This document shows, piece after piece, positions 16,843 through 24,946 of a DNA stretch of 34,469 nucleotides. Where the stretch lies: NCBI GenBank assembly GCA_002310115.1, contig DBYI01000047.1, positions 2,727 to 37,195 on the forward strand, written 5' to 3'. Made by a program: the position numbers and the translations under genes. The notes under the pieces were generated by a model. The model had not been told where the DNA came from, did no database searches, and saw nothing but the letters and a program-made list of their open reading frames with translations. Source of the stretch: Ruminococcus flavefaciens (GTDB lineage: Bacteria > Bacillota > Clostridia > Oscillospirales > Ruminococcaceae). Every line of letters begins with the position of its first letter. Within the stretch, counting starts at the first letter, position 1.

Positions 16843-16931
16843 TTATAAATTTAACTCCTCTAACAAATTTGATAAAATTGACGGAAATTCACAAGAAAAT
16901 ATCACGTAATATACACTTTTGTCAAATATAA

Positions 16932-16940
16932 TGTTATAAT
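16932..16940 (+). promoter_or_regulatory. Extended -10 promoter of the two-component operon
   Basis: TGTTATAAT (TGn-TATAAT) 80 bases before the response regulator start, with no good -35 at 17 bases. This fits a promoter helped by an activator or relying on the extended -10. Confidence 0.55.
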
Positions 16941-17019
16941 AGAAATGAAGAAAAGCCAATGGCTGTACGTTGTATGAATTAGACAAAAAAACTTGTAAAT
17001 AAGAACATGGAGGTAATTT

Positions 17020-17697
17020 ATGGCACATATCCTTATTGTAGACGATGAAGTTAATATAAGAAAGGTCGTGCGCGAATATGCTGAATTTGAAGGCTATGAG
17101 GTAACAGAAGCTGAAAATGGTATGGAAGCGATAAATCTTTGTCATGAAAATGATTACGATTTAATAATAATGGACGTCATGATGCCAAGACTTGACGGAT
17201 ATTCAGCTTGCAAGGAAATACATAAGACTAAGAATATTCCTGTTATTATGCTTTCAGCAAGAGGTGAAGAGTACGACAAGCTCTTCGGATTTGAGATAGG
17301 TATTGACGATTATGTTGTAAAGCCTTTTTCTCCTAAAGAACTTATGGCTAGAGTTAAGGTTGTTATGAAGAGAAATACCCGCCAAGAAGAAAATACAGTT
17401 CCAGATAAATTTACATTTGAAGGGCTTGAAGTCGATATTGCAGGACGTGAGGTCTATGTCAATGGAACAAAGGCTTCAATGACCCCTAAGGAGTATGATC
17501 TATTATTTTATCTTGTTAAAAACAAGAATATTGCTCTTTCAAGAGACAAACTGCTTGAAGAAGTTTGGGGCTACGACTTCTTTGGTGATGACAGAACTGT
17601 TGATACGCATATTAAAATGCTCAGAAACAGTCTTGGTGAATATAGAAAGTTTATCGTGACACTGAGAGGAATGGGTTATAAATTTGAAGCCGATTAA
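17020..17697 (+). CDS. OmpR/PhoB-family response regulator
   Basis: DNA-binding response regulator of 225 residues. The receiver domain (1-120) has the acidic pair Asp8-Asp9, the phosphoacceptor Asp52 in LIIMDVMMPRLDG, the switch residue in MLSARGEE and the conserved Lys of VVKPFSPKEL. The C-terminal winged helix (about 125-222) has MTPKEYDLLFYLVKN and DDRTVDTHIKMLRN, as in PhoB/OmpR. The ribosome site GGAGG precedes the ATG. The sensor kinase gene begins inside its last codons (14-base overlap), so the two form a coupled pair. The regulated genes cannot be read from this window. Confidence 0.95.
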   Translation: MAHILIVDDEVNIRKVVREYAEFEGYEVTEAENGMEAINLCHENDYDLIIMDVMMPRLDGYSACKEIHKTKNIPVIMLSARGEEYDKLFGFEIGIDDYVVKPFSPKELMARVKVVMKRNTRQEENTVPDKFTFEGLEVDIAGREVYVNGTKASMTPKEYDLLFYLVKNKNIALSRDKLLEEVWGYDFFGDDRTVDTHIKMLRNSLGEYRKFIVTLRGMGYKFEAD

Positions 17698-19129
17698 ACA
17701 TTTCAAACATGCGAAGAGTAGAATATCTCTTAAATTCAAGATATGGCTATATTTCGTAATATTTACGATAATTGTTCTTGCTCTTCTGTGGATATTTCAG
17801 ATTTTTTTCCTTGAACGTTTCTATAAGGGAATAAAAGCACGTACTGCTGTAGAAAGCATGGACATAATTGCGGAATCCTTTATGGGTGATAACAAAGACG
17901 ATTTTTATAAAACGGTTGACGAAGTTGGCCTCGAAAATGAACTCTGTGTGGAGGTAACGGACAGATACGGAAGACATATCTATAAAACGCATGTTCTTGC
18001 AGACTGTATGATACACAATCCTAACAATATGAATAACAGTCTCATTGACATGATAGACGACTCTGAAAACGGAATTATAAAGGAAATGCCGATAAATGAT
18101 CGTACGGGCGTTCCTATGCTAATATGTGGCATGAGGCTTGGTTCGGCCAAAGCTCCACAGGGATATCTTATAATAAATTCAGCTTTGGCTCCCGTAGAGG
18201 CTACAGTTGCTATTATAAAACGTCAACTTATGGTCATAACGATGTTGCTTATCATTATTGCATTCATTATTTCGCTGTATCTTGCCAAGAGAATTTCTAC
18301 TCCTATAGACAGAATTACGAAGTCTGCGGAAAGACTTGCAAAAGGTGATTTTACGACAAAATTCGATGGAAGAGGATATCTTGAAGCTAAAAAGCTTGCA
18401 GATACTCTTACTTATGCGGAAAAGGAGCTTTCAAAGGTTGACATGATGCAGAGAGATCTCATTGCAAACGTTTCTCACGATTTGAGGACTCCACTCACAA
18501 TGCTAAAAGCATATGCTGAAATGATACGTGATCTTTCCGGAGATAATCCTGTCAAACGTAATGAGCATCTTGAGATAATAATCAGCGAGACAGATCGTCT
18601 TGCGCTGCTTGTAAATGATATGCTTGATCTTTCGAAGCTCGAGAGTGGCAGGCAGAAGCTTACTCCATCTGAATTTGGTATACGTGGAAAGCTCAGTGAG
18701 ATAATTGACCGTTTCAAGGGACTTTCAGAAAAGAATGGCTACACTATCAATTTTACTCCTGATGAGGAAAGGATTGTTTGTTGCGATACGGTAAAGATAG
18801 AGCAGGTCATATACAATTTAATTAATAATGCCATAAACTACACAGGTGACGATAAACAGGTTTTTGTTAGACAGATAAATACTGATGACGGAGTTCTTGT
18901 AGAGGTCGAGGACACAGGCGACGGAATTGAGGAGGACAAGATTAAGCTTATATTTGATAAGTATTATCGCTCCGAAAACCATAAACGAGAAGTTATCGGT
19001 ACAGGACTTGGACTATCTATTGTTAAGGCTGTGTTAAAAATGCATAATTATGATTACGGAGTTAGAAGTACCCTTGGTAAAGGATCAACCTTTTGGTTCA
19101 AAATAAGCGATGTAAAAAAACAGAATTGA
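17684..19129 (+). CDS. Membrane sensor histidine kinase
   Basis: Partner kinase of the preceding regulator, 481 residues. The TTG start at 17684 overlaps the regulator's end; the next plausible starts would remove the first membrane helix. The first membrane segment (19-43) and the second (181-200) flank an extracellular sensor of about 135 residues, followed by a HAMP segment (about 201-252) ending in coiled-coil-like sequence. The phosphoacceptor is His265 in NVSHDLRTPLT. The ATPase has an N-box (NLINNAINYTGD), G1 (DTGDGIEEDK) and G2 (GTGLGLSIVK), so it is catalytically complete. The sensor domain shows no family I recognise and the signal is unknown. There is no clear terminator after the stop. 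Confidence 0.94.
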   Translation: MKPIKHFKHAKSRISLKFKIWLYFVIFTIIVLALLWIFQIFFLERFYKGIKARTAVESMDIIAESFMGDNKDDFYKTVDEVGLENELCVEVTDRYGRHIYKTHVLADCMIHNPNNMNNSLIDMIDDSENGIIKEMPINDRTGVPMLICGMRLGSAKAPQGYLIINSALAPVEATVAIIKRQLMVITMLLIIIAFIISLYLAKRISTPIDRITKSAERLAKGDFTTKFDGRGYLEAKKLADTLTYAEKELSKVDMMQRDLIANVSHDLRTPLTMLKAYAEMIRDLSGDNPVKRNEHLEIIISETDRLALLVNDMLDLSKLESGRQKLTPSEFGIRGKLSEIIDRFKGLSEKNGYTINFTPDEERIVCCDTVKIEQVIYNLINNAINYTGDDKQVFVRQINTDDGVLVEVEDTGDGIEEDKIKLIFDKYYRSENHKREVIGTGLGLSIVKAVLKMHNYDYGVRSTLGKGSTFWFKISDVKKQN

Positions 19130-19345
19130 CCGATTTATTGGCGTTCCTGTGAACTTGTTAAGAGGTATGTCAAAGGGCAAATTTGTAAAATACAGGCGAT
19201 AATTCGATTACAAAATAATACTACAAGTTTAAATTGGGTGGATGTTGCAAATTTTTATTGTTAATTATTCACATTATTGCACGATAAATGTTGACTTTAT
19301 TCTCTGCTGATCGTTCAACTTTTTCACACAAATTACATAAATGTA
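19130..19345. other. Intergenic stretch after the kinase gene
   Basis: About 215 bases, AT-rich, without a supported ORF. A lone TTGACT at 19291 has no partner -10 at normal spacing. Confidence 0.5.
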
Positions 19346-19354
19346 TGATATAAT
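19346..19354 (+). promoter_or_regulatory. Extended -10 promoter for the candidate small RNA
   Basis: TGATATAAT (TGn-TATAAT) placing a transcript start near 19360. No strong -35 is present. Confidence 0.55.
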
Positions 19355-19359
19355 CTAAA

Positions 19360-19490
19360 TGCTGAGGGAGAATATCCCGAGGCTGATTTTCATGGTAGTT
19401 TAATGTTTACCCCAACATTAAATTATTAAATCCCCAATAATCCCTATATCATGGCAGATGAGCTTCCTGAAAAGGAGGCTCATTTGTTTT
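19360..19490 (+). ncRNA. Candidate stand-alone small RNA with C-rich loops
   Basis: A roughly 130-nt unit with its own extended -10 promoter and a strong terminator, containing no convincing ORF. Structures seen: GGGA/UCCC mini-hairpin near the 5' end; an 11-bp hairpin (19397-19407 with 19414-19424) closed by the hexaloop UACCCC; single-stranded UCCCC at 19431-19435 and UCCC at 19441-19444; possible CUG/CAG plus CAUG/CAUG closing pairs around the middle; and the terminator stem. Exposed C-rich words of this kind are the targeting elements of known Gram-positive small RNAs (RsaE/RoxS type) that pair with Shine-Dalgarno sequences. Family membership is not claimed; it matches no riboswitch or 6S/SRP/tmRNA pattern I know. 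It ends before the SAM-I promoter, so it is not simply part of the metK leader. Confidence 0.5.
19458..19490 (+). terminator. Rho-independent terminator of the candidate small RNA
   Basis: An 11-bp stem ATGAGCTTCCT / AGGAGGCTCAT with one G-U pair and a GAAA tetraloop, then TTGTTTT. Confidence 0.85.
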
Positions 19491-19536
19491 CTGAAAAAAG
19501 GTTCTGAAAAAAATGTTGTACTCGGGTAATATCCTA

Positions 19537-19565
19537 TTGACAAATTTCCGACAATGGTGTATAAT
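19537..19565 (+). promoter_or_regulatory. Sigma-A promoter of the SAM riboswitch-metK transcript
   Basis: Perfect TTGACA (19537-19542) and TATAAT (19560-19565) with a 17-base spacer. The transcript start near 19572 lies just before the riboswitch aptamer. Confidence 0.9.
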
Positions 19566-19575
19566 ACATTTATAA

Positions 19576-19719
19576 CCTTATCAAGAGCGGCGGAGGTAAC
19601 AGGACCGATGAAGCCGCAGCAACCCGGCCAAATCGCCGAAGGTGCTAATTCCTGCGGTTTTATCCGGAAGATGAGGACGTTATGATTTTCATGACCTCTC
19701 TTATCGGGAGGTCTTTTTT
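19576..19719 (+). promoter_or_regulatory. SAM-I (S-box) riboswitch with terminator, controlling metK
   Basis: The aptamer (19576-19676) has the S-box hallmarks: the P1 strand CTTATCAAGAG, GGAGG and GACCGATGAAGCC, GCAACC, then AAGGTGCTAATTCC and the closing GATGAGG. The expression platform is an intrinsic terminator at 19693-19713 (GACCTCTC / GGGAGGTC, loop TTATC) followed by TTTTTT. The competing antiterminator is visible: the P1 3' strand AAGATGAGG is complementary to CCTCTCTT in the terminator's 5' arm. So SAM binding would favour the terminator and shut off metK, the standard feedback logic of this family. Confidence 0.96.
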
Positions 19720-19740
19720 ATTTATCAGGAGGTCATATTA

Positions 19741-20925
19741 ATGAGTAAATGCTTTTTTACATCCGAATCCGTTACTGAGGGTCATCCCGACAAGATATGT
19801 GATCAGATTTCTGACGCAGTTCTCGATGCTATATTAGAGCAGGACAAGTTAGGTAGGGTTGCATGCGAGACATGTGTAACAACAGGAATGGTACTTTGTA
19901 TGGGAGAGATAACCACATCGGCTCAAATAGATATTCCAAAGATTGCGCGTCAGGTAGTTATTGATATTGGCTATGACAGAGCTAAGTACGGATTTGACGG
20001 TCATACCTGTGCTGTTCTCACATCCATTGATGAGCAGTCACCCGATATTGCTATGGGTGTTAATGAGGCTTTTGAATATAGAGAAGAAAACAGCGAATCT
20101 GACGGTCTTTCAAATGGTGCGGGTGATCAGGGAATAATGTTCGGATATGCCTGCAACGAGACACCAGAGCTCATGCCTCTGCCAATATCTCTTGCTCACA
20201 AGCTTTCAATGAAGCTTACAGAGGTTCGTAAGGACGGTACTCTTCGTTATTTACGCCCTGATGGAAAGTCACAGGTTACTGTTGAGTACGACAACGGTAA
20301 GCCAGTAAGAGTTGATGCTGTTGTGGTTTCTTCCCAGCATTCTGCTGATGTATCTCTTGACCAGGTTCGTAAAGACATTGAGGAATTCGTTATAAAGACT
20401 GTGATTCCTTCAGAACTTATGGATAGTAATACAAAGCTTTTTATTAATCCTACAGGACGTTTTGTTGTAGGCGGTCCTCAGGGAGACAGCGGTCTTACAG
20501 GACGTAAGATAATCGTTGATACCTACGGGGGATACTCACGTCATGGCGGCGGAGCTTTTAGTGGCAAAGATCCGACAAAAGTTGACAGAAGTGCTGCTTA
20601 TGCTGCACGTTATATCGCTAAAAATGTAGTTGCAGCAGGTCTTGCTGAAAAGTGTGAGGTACAGCTGTCATATGCTATCGGAGTAGCTAAGCCTATATCC
20701 ATACTTGTGGATACATTTGGTACAGGTAAGGTGGACGAGGAGAAACTCTCAGAAGCTGTTGCAAATATATTTGACCTTCGTCCAACTGCTATTATCGAAA
20801 TGCTCGATTTAAGGAAGCCACAGTACAGACAACTAGCGGCTTATGGCCACATGGGACGTGAGGATCTTGGCGTAGCATGGGAAAAGACTGACAGGGCTGA
20901 AGCTTTAAGGGCTGCTCTTTCTTAA
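19741..20925 (+). CDS. metK: S-adenosylmethionine synthetase
   Basis: Makes S-adenosylmethionine from methionine and ATP; 394 residues, the normal length. It starts with the family motif FFTSESVTEGHPDKICDQISDAVLD (the His and Asp are catalytic and metal-binding), followed by GAGDQGIMFGYAC and the signature loop GGGAFSGKDPTKVDRSAAYAARYIAKN. AGGAGG lies 7 bases before the ATG. Its transcript begins in a SAM-I riboswitch, so supply is feedback-controlled by its product. A small unknown gene begins 4 bases after its stop. Confidence 0.98.
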   Translation: MSKCFFTSESVTEGHPDKICDQISDAVLDAILEQDKLGRVACETCVTTGMVLCMGEITTSAQIDIPKIARQVVIDIGYDRAKYGFDGHTCAVLTSIDEQSPDIAMGVNEAFEYREENSESDGLSNGAGDQGIMFGYACNETPELMPLPISLAHKLSMKLTEVRKDGTLRYLRPDGKSQVTVEYDNGKPVRVDAVVVSSQHSADVSLDQVRKDIEEFVIKTVIPSELMDSNTKLFINPTGRFVVGGPQGDSGLTGRKIIVDTYGGYSRHGGGAFSGKDPTKVDRSAAYAARYIAKNVVAAGLAEKCEVQLSYAIGVAKPISILVDTFGTGKVDEEKLSEAVANIFDLRPTAIIEMLDLRKPQYRQLAAYGHMGREDLGVAWEKTDRAEALRAALS

Positions 20926-20929
20926 GAAT

Positions 20930-21352
20930 ATGGAAGAACTTAATAATTATCTCGTTTTTAAGTTCACTAATGCTGTATTTATCGAAATTTTCGGTAGATA
21001 TGCATCTAATTCGGAAATGGCAGAGTTAATTGCCGAAGACGGTTCCGTGACAATGAAGTTCAAGATGATAAATGGAGTTTTAGATACGCCAAAGACCACA
21101 GAACAGTTTCTTAGCCTGATGTATATTCTCTTTGAGGCAAATCCAAAGTCTCCTGCGGGGCGAATATTCATAGCGCATCAGCGTGATATACTGCGCGAGA
21201 CGGTTTTCAGACTACAGCAGGTGATAGATGGTTTCAGTGATATACACATGACAATCCATTCCGAACGCCCGAACAAGGACGATAATTCAAAATCAGATGT
21301 AACACATACTGAATATAGTCTAACAATGACGAAAAGTGTGGAAAGAACTTAA
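20930..21352 (+). CDS. Small protein of unknown function downstream of metK
   Basis: 140 residues, no signal peptide or membrane segment, no family recognised. The N-terminal part (about 1-95) looks like a compact alpha/beta fold with several hydrophobic strands, and the last 35 residues are polar and rich in Asp, Asn, Ser and Thr. Its ATG is 4 bases past the metK stop with no clear ribosome site, so it would be translated by reinitiation and controlled by the SAM riboswitch. A terminator follows about 150 bases on. Normal codon use and tight coupling suggest a real gene; any tie to SAM metabolism is only guilt by association. Confidence 0.65.
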   Translation: MEELNNYLVFKFTNAVFIEIFGRYASNSEMAELIAEDGSVTMKFKMINGVLDTPKTTEQFLSLMYILFEANPKSPAGRIFIAHQRDILRETVFRLQQVIDGFSDIHMTIHSERPNKDDNSKSDVTHTEYSLTMTKSVERT

Positions 21353-21500
21353 TGACATAAATTAAGAAAAACCTGAATTATCCAATTATATTGATAGCGT
21401 TTGTCTTGATGTGATGAAATGTATTTTATAAACTAGTTGTTACAACTACGGTAAATCCTTCACTAAAGAAATTGAAATAAATGAAACTACAATTAAAGAA

Positions 21501-21536
21501 TGACCGCCTGTCAAATTGACATGCGGTCAAATTTTA
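21501..21536 (+). terminator. Rho-independent terminator after the metK unit
   Basis: A 29-base near-palindrome: outer stem TGACCGC / GCGGTCA, inner TGTCA / TGACA, followed by AATTTTA. Confidence 0.75.
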
Positions 21537-21590
21537 TGTATTCTCATTGTTAAAATGATACAAAAATACGTAAAAATAATTCAAAAGTGC

Positions 21591-21600
21591 ATACCGGTAT
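21591..21600. promoter_or_regulatory. Perfect palindrome just upstream of the esterase promoter
   Basis: ATACCGGTAT, a 10-bp perfect palindrome ending 2 bases before the -35 box. Its place and symmetry suit a dimeric regulator site, but this is inference only. Confidence 0.3.
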
Positions 21601-21602
21601 TA

Positions 21603-21631
21603 TTGACTTGATTTATTCACAATGATATAAT
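21603..21631 (+). promoter_or_regulatory. Sigma-A promoter of the dockerin esterase gene
   Basis: TTGACT (21603-21608), 17-base spacer, extended -10 TGATATAAT (TATAAT at 21626-21631). The leader to the ATG at 21679 is about 41 nt. Confidence 0.88.
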
Positions 21632-21678
21632 TATTATAGATAATTATGCGTACTCTGTACGGAATTGGAGGAGTTTAC

Positions 21679-24600
21679 ATGAGATTCAGAAAAATGCTGA
21701 GCGGTCTTACTTCGCTGGTGCTTTCTATTTCTGCTTTTGTAGGAATTGGCGCTTCCGGTCTTGTAAGTCCGATAAATACTAAAGCGGCTTCCGTTAACTG
21801 GAAGTTTGATTTTGGTGGGAGCGCTGCGGCAAACGGCTTCACAGGAGTGTCAGCTTCGGACGGATATGATTCGGGAAGAGGCTACGGTTTCGCACAGACC
21901 TGGAATGTGGCTAACGTAAACGCAGGAGGCAGCGGAGTTACTGCGGATGCGGTTCAGTTCAAAGATTACGGTACGGGCAATACCTTTAACGTAGATCTGC
22001 CGAAGGGGCTTTACGAGGTTAAGGTGACAATAGGAAATGCTCCTCGAACAACCATAAAGCTCGAGGGCATGGTTCAGATGATGAATCTTACTGGCAGAGG
22101 AGCGGTCGAGTCCGTTAAGATACCAGTTACTGATGGTCAGCTTAATATTCAGGCTGTTGAGGGTATGAGCAACCGTGAGCAGTCGATTTCAGCTGTAGAG
22201 ATAACACAGATTAACGATTCAGGAGATATGCCTCCTACGATATGGATATGCGGTGATTCTACAGTTGCTAATTACTACAACTGTGCAGACACTTCGCAGC
22301 ATGGCTGGGGACAGTTCTTCAGCGGAAAGCTCCCAAATGGAAATTATGACGTCCGCAATATGGCTACAAGCGGTCAATACGCAAAGGGATTCGTGGACGC
22401 TGGTCAGTTCGCTCCTATCGAGACTTACGGTAAATCTGGGGATTACTATATAATTTCCATTGGTATAAACGATTCAAACTACTCAAATGAAACGGAATAC
22501 TACAATACAGTCACTGATATGGTAAAGCGTGCAAAGTCCAAGGGCATGACTGTAGTCCTTGTAAAACAGCAGGGCAGAAGAGGAGATCTGCAACGTAATC
22601 CGAAGCTTTCGGGCCGTTGGTATGGTGGTTCTCTTGACAAGATAGGCAGTGAACAGAACGTACAGGTTGTTGATCTTTTCAATAAGTGGCAGAATTTTGG
22701 CCTTTCTGTTGGATATGATGGAATGGCTTCATATTATGCAATAAAGAATGATGGTACTGCCGATGACCTACACCAAAGTAAAATGGGCGCTCAGAAGATT
22801 GCCGAGATGATGCTTGAGGAACTGCAGTCAGGAGCAAAAGAGCCTGTACATCCTAAGGAAAATGTCTGCTATATGTTCAGAAACGTTAACAGCGGCCTTT
22901 ATATGGAGGTTGCTGACAGTTCGAATGTTCAGCAGGGAGCTTCAGGTGGTATTTCGCAACTTCACAACACATGGAATTGTGTGCAGGCGACAGGTGATTA
23001 TTATTACATCAAGCCAGTAGATTCTGATCTTTGTCTTTATGTTGAAAATGGAAGCCGTGATAACGGCGCGAATATAGTTGTTGCGGAGAAGAATGGATAC
23101 AGCGATCAGTTCTTTAAGTTTATGGACAACGGGGATGGAACGGTGACTATTCTTACTAGAGCTTCACGTGATGCTTCTGCAGTAGAAGTTGGAAGTGCAG
23201 CGACTTCAAACGGTGCAAACATCCAGCAGTGGGAGTTAAATGGTCATGCATGTCAAAAGTGGGAAATGATAGAGGTTGACGATATAGTTATAACAGTTCC
23301 AACAACTACAACAACTACGACTACAACTGAGAAAATAACAACGACAGTTACAACTGCTCAGCCATTTGATATCACATATGTACCGGGCGATGCGAATTGC
23401 GACGGCGGAGTTGATCTTTCCGATGCGGTCCTTATCATGCAGGCTCTTGCAAACCCGAATAAATATGGTGAGGGTGGTTCTGACAGCCGCGCAATAACAA
23501 GTATCGGAAGAGGGAATGCCGATGTTACTGGTGATGGCGACGGCATGACAGTCAACGATGCTCAGTTTATTCAGATGTGCATGCTGGGCCTTGCTAAATT
23601 GCCAGAGCCTATAACAGTTGTTGTTGCAACTCAAGAGACCACACAGCCAACTACAACAGCTACAACGACCTCAGTTCTTGTTCCAGTGAAGTATTACGCG
23701 GCAGACCAGACTTGGAATGATGGTATTATCGAGACTACAAACACTGGTTATACTTGTGATAAGGGCTACGTAAATCTGGGTAACAACTCTGACAGTAACA
23801 TTACATTCAGTGTTAATGTTCCTGCAAACGGTAATTATATGACACATATCCGCTTTGCAAACGGTTCGGCAAATGATCGTAAGATGAAGCTCTTTGTAAA
23901 CAATAATTTTGATTCGTGCTGGATGCAGTCTTTTCCAGGTACAGGCTCATGGACTGACTGGACTGAGTTTGGTATAGTTCTTCCGCTAAAGGCTGGAAGC
24001 AACACTATCGTTATGCAGTCCGCAATGTCAGAGGGAGCACCAAATCTTGACTATATCGAGCTAATACAGACAGATGAACCTTATGCTGAGATATACGATC
24101 CATCACAAGAGCAGCAGAATACTAGCAGCGGTCAGCATATGCTTTATATCGCAGGAGATTCCACTGTACAGAGCTATGGTGAGAGATATGCTCCTCAGCA
24201 AGGCTGGGGCTACTATATGAAGGATTATTTCAATGGCGATATCATCGTTGCAAATCACTCTATAGCTGGAAGAAGCTCTAAGAAATTCTACGATGAGGGC
24301 AGGTGGCAGACCATTTCTGACAGTCTTAAAACTGGTGATTTCGTAATGATACAGTTTGCAATAAACGATGCAGGTTCCACAAATGCTGACAGATACGCTC
24401 CAACTTGTGGAAACGTGGATAATCCGTCATCTGGATCATATGAATGGTACATGACCCAGTTTATCAAATCAGCTTTGGACAAGGGTGCAACTCCTATACT
24501 TGTCACTACAACAATAGGAATGAAGGCTTATTCCAATGGCAGATTTGTAAATAGCTATACAAACTATAATGACGCTTGTTACGGTCTTGCAAGAAAGTAC

Positions 24601-24813
24601 AGTGTTCCATGTATAGATCTTAACTCTCTTATGGTCAGCCATTATAATTCTGTAGGCTATGACACTGCCAAGAGCTATCACCTTATGGGAGCTGTTGCGG
24701 ATTCAACTGACGGCACTCACTTCTGCGAAAAAGGTGCAAATATCGTTGCAGGACTTGTTGCAGGAGAGATAAAAAAGCAGAATATAAGCGGACTTGCTTC
24801 ATATCTTAAGTGA
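21679..24813 (+). CDS. Cellulosomal double CE12 pectin acetylesterase: CE12-CBM13-dockerin-CBM35-CE12
   Basis: Secreted enzyme of 1044 residues predicted to remove acetyl groups from pectin (rhamnogalacturonan) and dock onto a cellulosome. The ATG at 21679 is chosen for its GGAGGAG site; an ATG at 21646 is too near the transcript start. Order: signal peptide (about 1-37); beta-sandwich (about 39-178); SGNH esterase 1 (about 186-385) with GDST (Ser194), GIND (Asn264) and DDLH (Asp362/His365); ricin-type trefoil/CBM13 (394-533); Thr-rich linker (539-562); dockerin (about 567-642) with calcium loops at DANCDGGVDLSD and DVTGDGDGMTVND; second linker; CBM35-like module (670-798); SGNH esterase 2 (about 821-1040) with GDST (Ser828), AIND (Asn896) and DGTH (Asp1011/His1014). 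Both triads are intact. The dockerin is internal rather than terminal. The acetylated substrate is inferred from the CE12 family. Confidence 0.93.
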   Translation: MRFRKMLSGLTSLVLSISAFVGIGASGLVSPINTKAASVNWKFDFGGSAAANGFTGVSASDGYDSGRGYGFAQTWNVANVNAGGSGVTADAVQFKDYGTGNTFNVDLPKGLYEVKVTIGNAPRTTIKLEGMVQMMNLTGRGAVESVKIPVTDGQLNIQAVEGMSNREQSISAVEITQINDSGDMPPTIWICGDSTVANYYNCADTSQHGWGQFFSGKLPNGNYDVRNMATSGQYAKGFVDAGQFAPIETYGKSGDYYIISIGINDSNYSNETEYYNTVTDMVKRAKSKGMTVVLVKQQGRRGDLQRNPKLSGRWYGGSLDKIGSEQNVQVVDLFNKWQNFGLSVGYDGMASYYAIKNDGTADDLHQSKMGAQKIAEMMLEELQSGAKEPVHPKENVCYMFRNVNSGLYMEVADSSNVQQGASGGISQLHNTWNCVQATGDYYYIKPVDSDLCLYVENGSRDNGANIVVAEKNGYSDQFFKFMDNGDGTVTILTRASRDASAVEVGSAATSNGANIQQWELNGHACQKWEMIEVDDIVITVPTTTTTTTTTEKITTTVTTAQPFDITYVPGDANCDGGVDLSDAVLIMQALANPNKYGEGGSDSRAITSIGRGNADVTGDGDGMTVNDAQFIQMCMLGLAKLPEPITVVVATQETTQPTTTATTTSVLVPVKYYAADQTWNDGIIETTNTGYTCDKGYVNLGNNSDSNITFSVNVPANGNYMTHIRFANGSANDRKMKLFVNNNFDSCWMQSFPGTGSWTDWTEFGIVLPLKAGSNTIVMQSAMSEGAPNLDYIELIQTDEPYAEIYDPSQEQQNTSSGQHMLYIAGDSTVQSYGERYAPQQGWGYYMKDYFNGDIIVANHSIAGRSSKKFYDEGRWQTISDSLKTGDFVMIQFAINDAGSTNADRYAPTCGNVDNPSSGSYEWYMTQFIKSALDKGATPILVTTTIGMKAYSNGRFVNSYTNYNDACYGLARKYSVPCIDLNSLMVSHYNSVGYDTAKSYHLMGAVADSTDGTHFCEKGANIVAGLVAGEIKKQNISGLASYLK

Positions 24814-24886
24814 TTAATGCATATTAAGTAATAGAGGCTACTGAATGCCGCACTAAATATCCAAAAAAGTAATCTTAATATATAAT

Positions 24887-24922
24887 AAAGCCCGAAAGTC
24901 AATATCAAGACTTTCGGGCTTT
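24887..24922. terminator. Bidirectional terminator between convergent genes
   Basis: A 14-bp perfect stem AAAGCCCGAAAGTC / GACTTTCGGGCTTT with an 8-nt loop and A/T flanks on both sides. It serves the esterase gene (plus) and the cyclophilin operon (minus). Confidence 0.88.
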
Positions 24923-24946
24923 CAATATCTAAGCTAAAATTATTGA

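Noticed and set aside
16800..17019. Strand switch from minus to plus genes, as might occur at a replication origin
   Set aside because: No dnaA, dnaN or DnaA-box cluster is present; the gap is fully explained by two divergent promoters.
23281..23360. ACA/ACT trinucleotide repeats resembling a tandem repeat array
   Set aside because: This encodes the Thr-rich linker between CBM13 and the dockerin, an ordinary feature of cellulosomal proteins.
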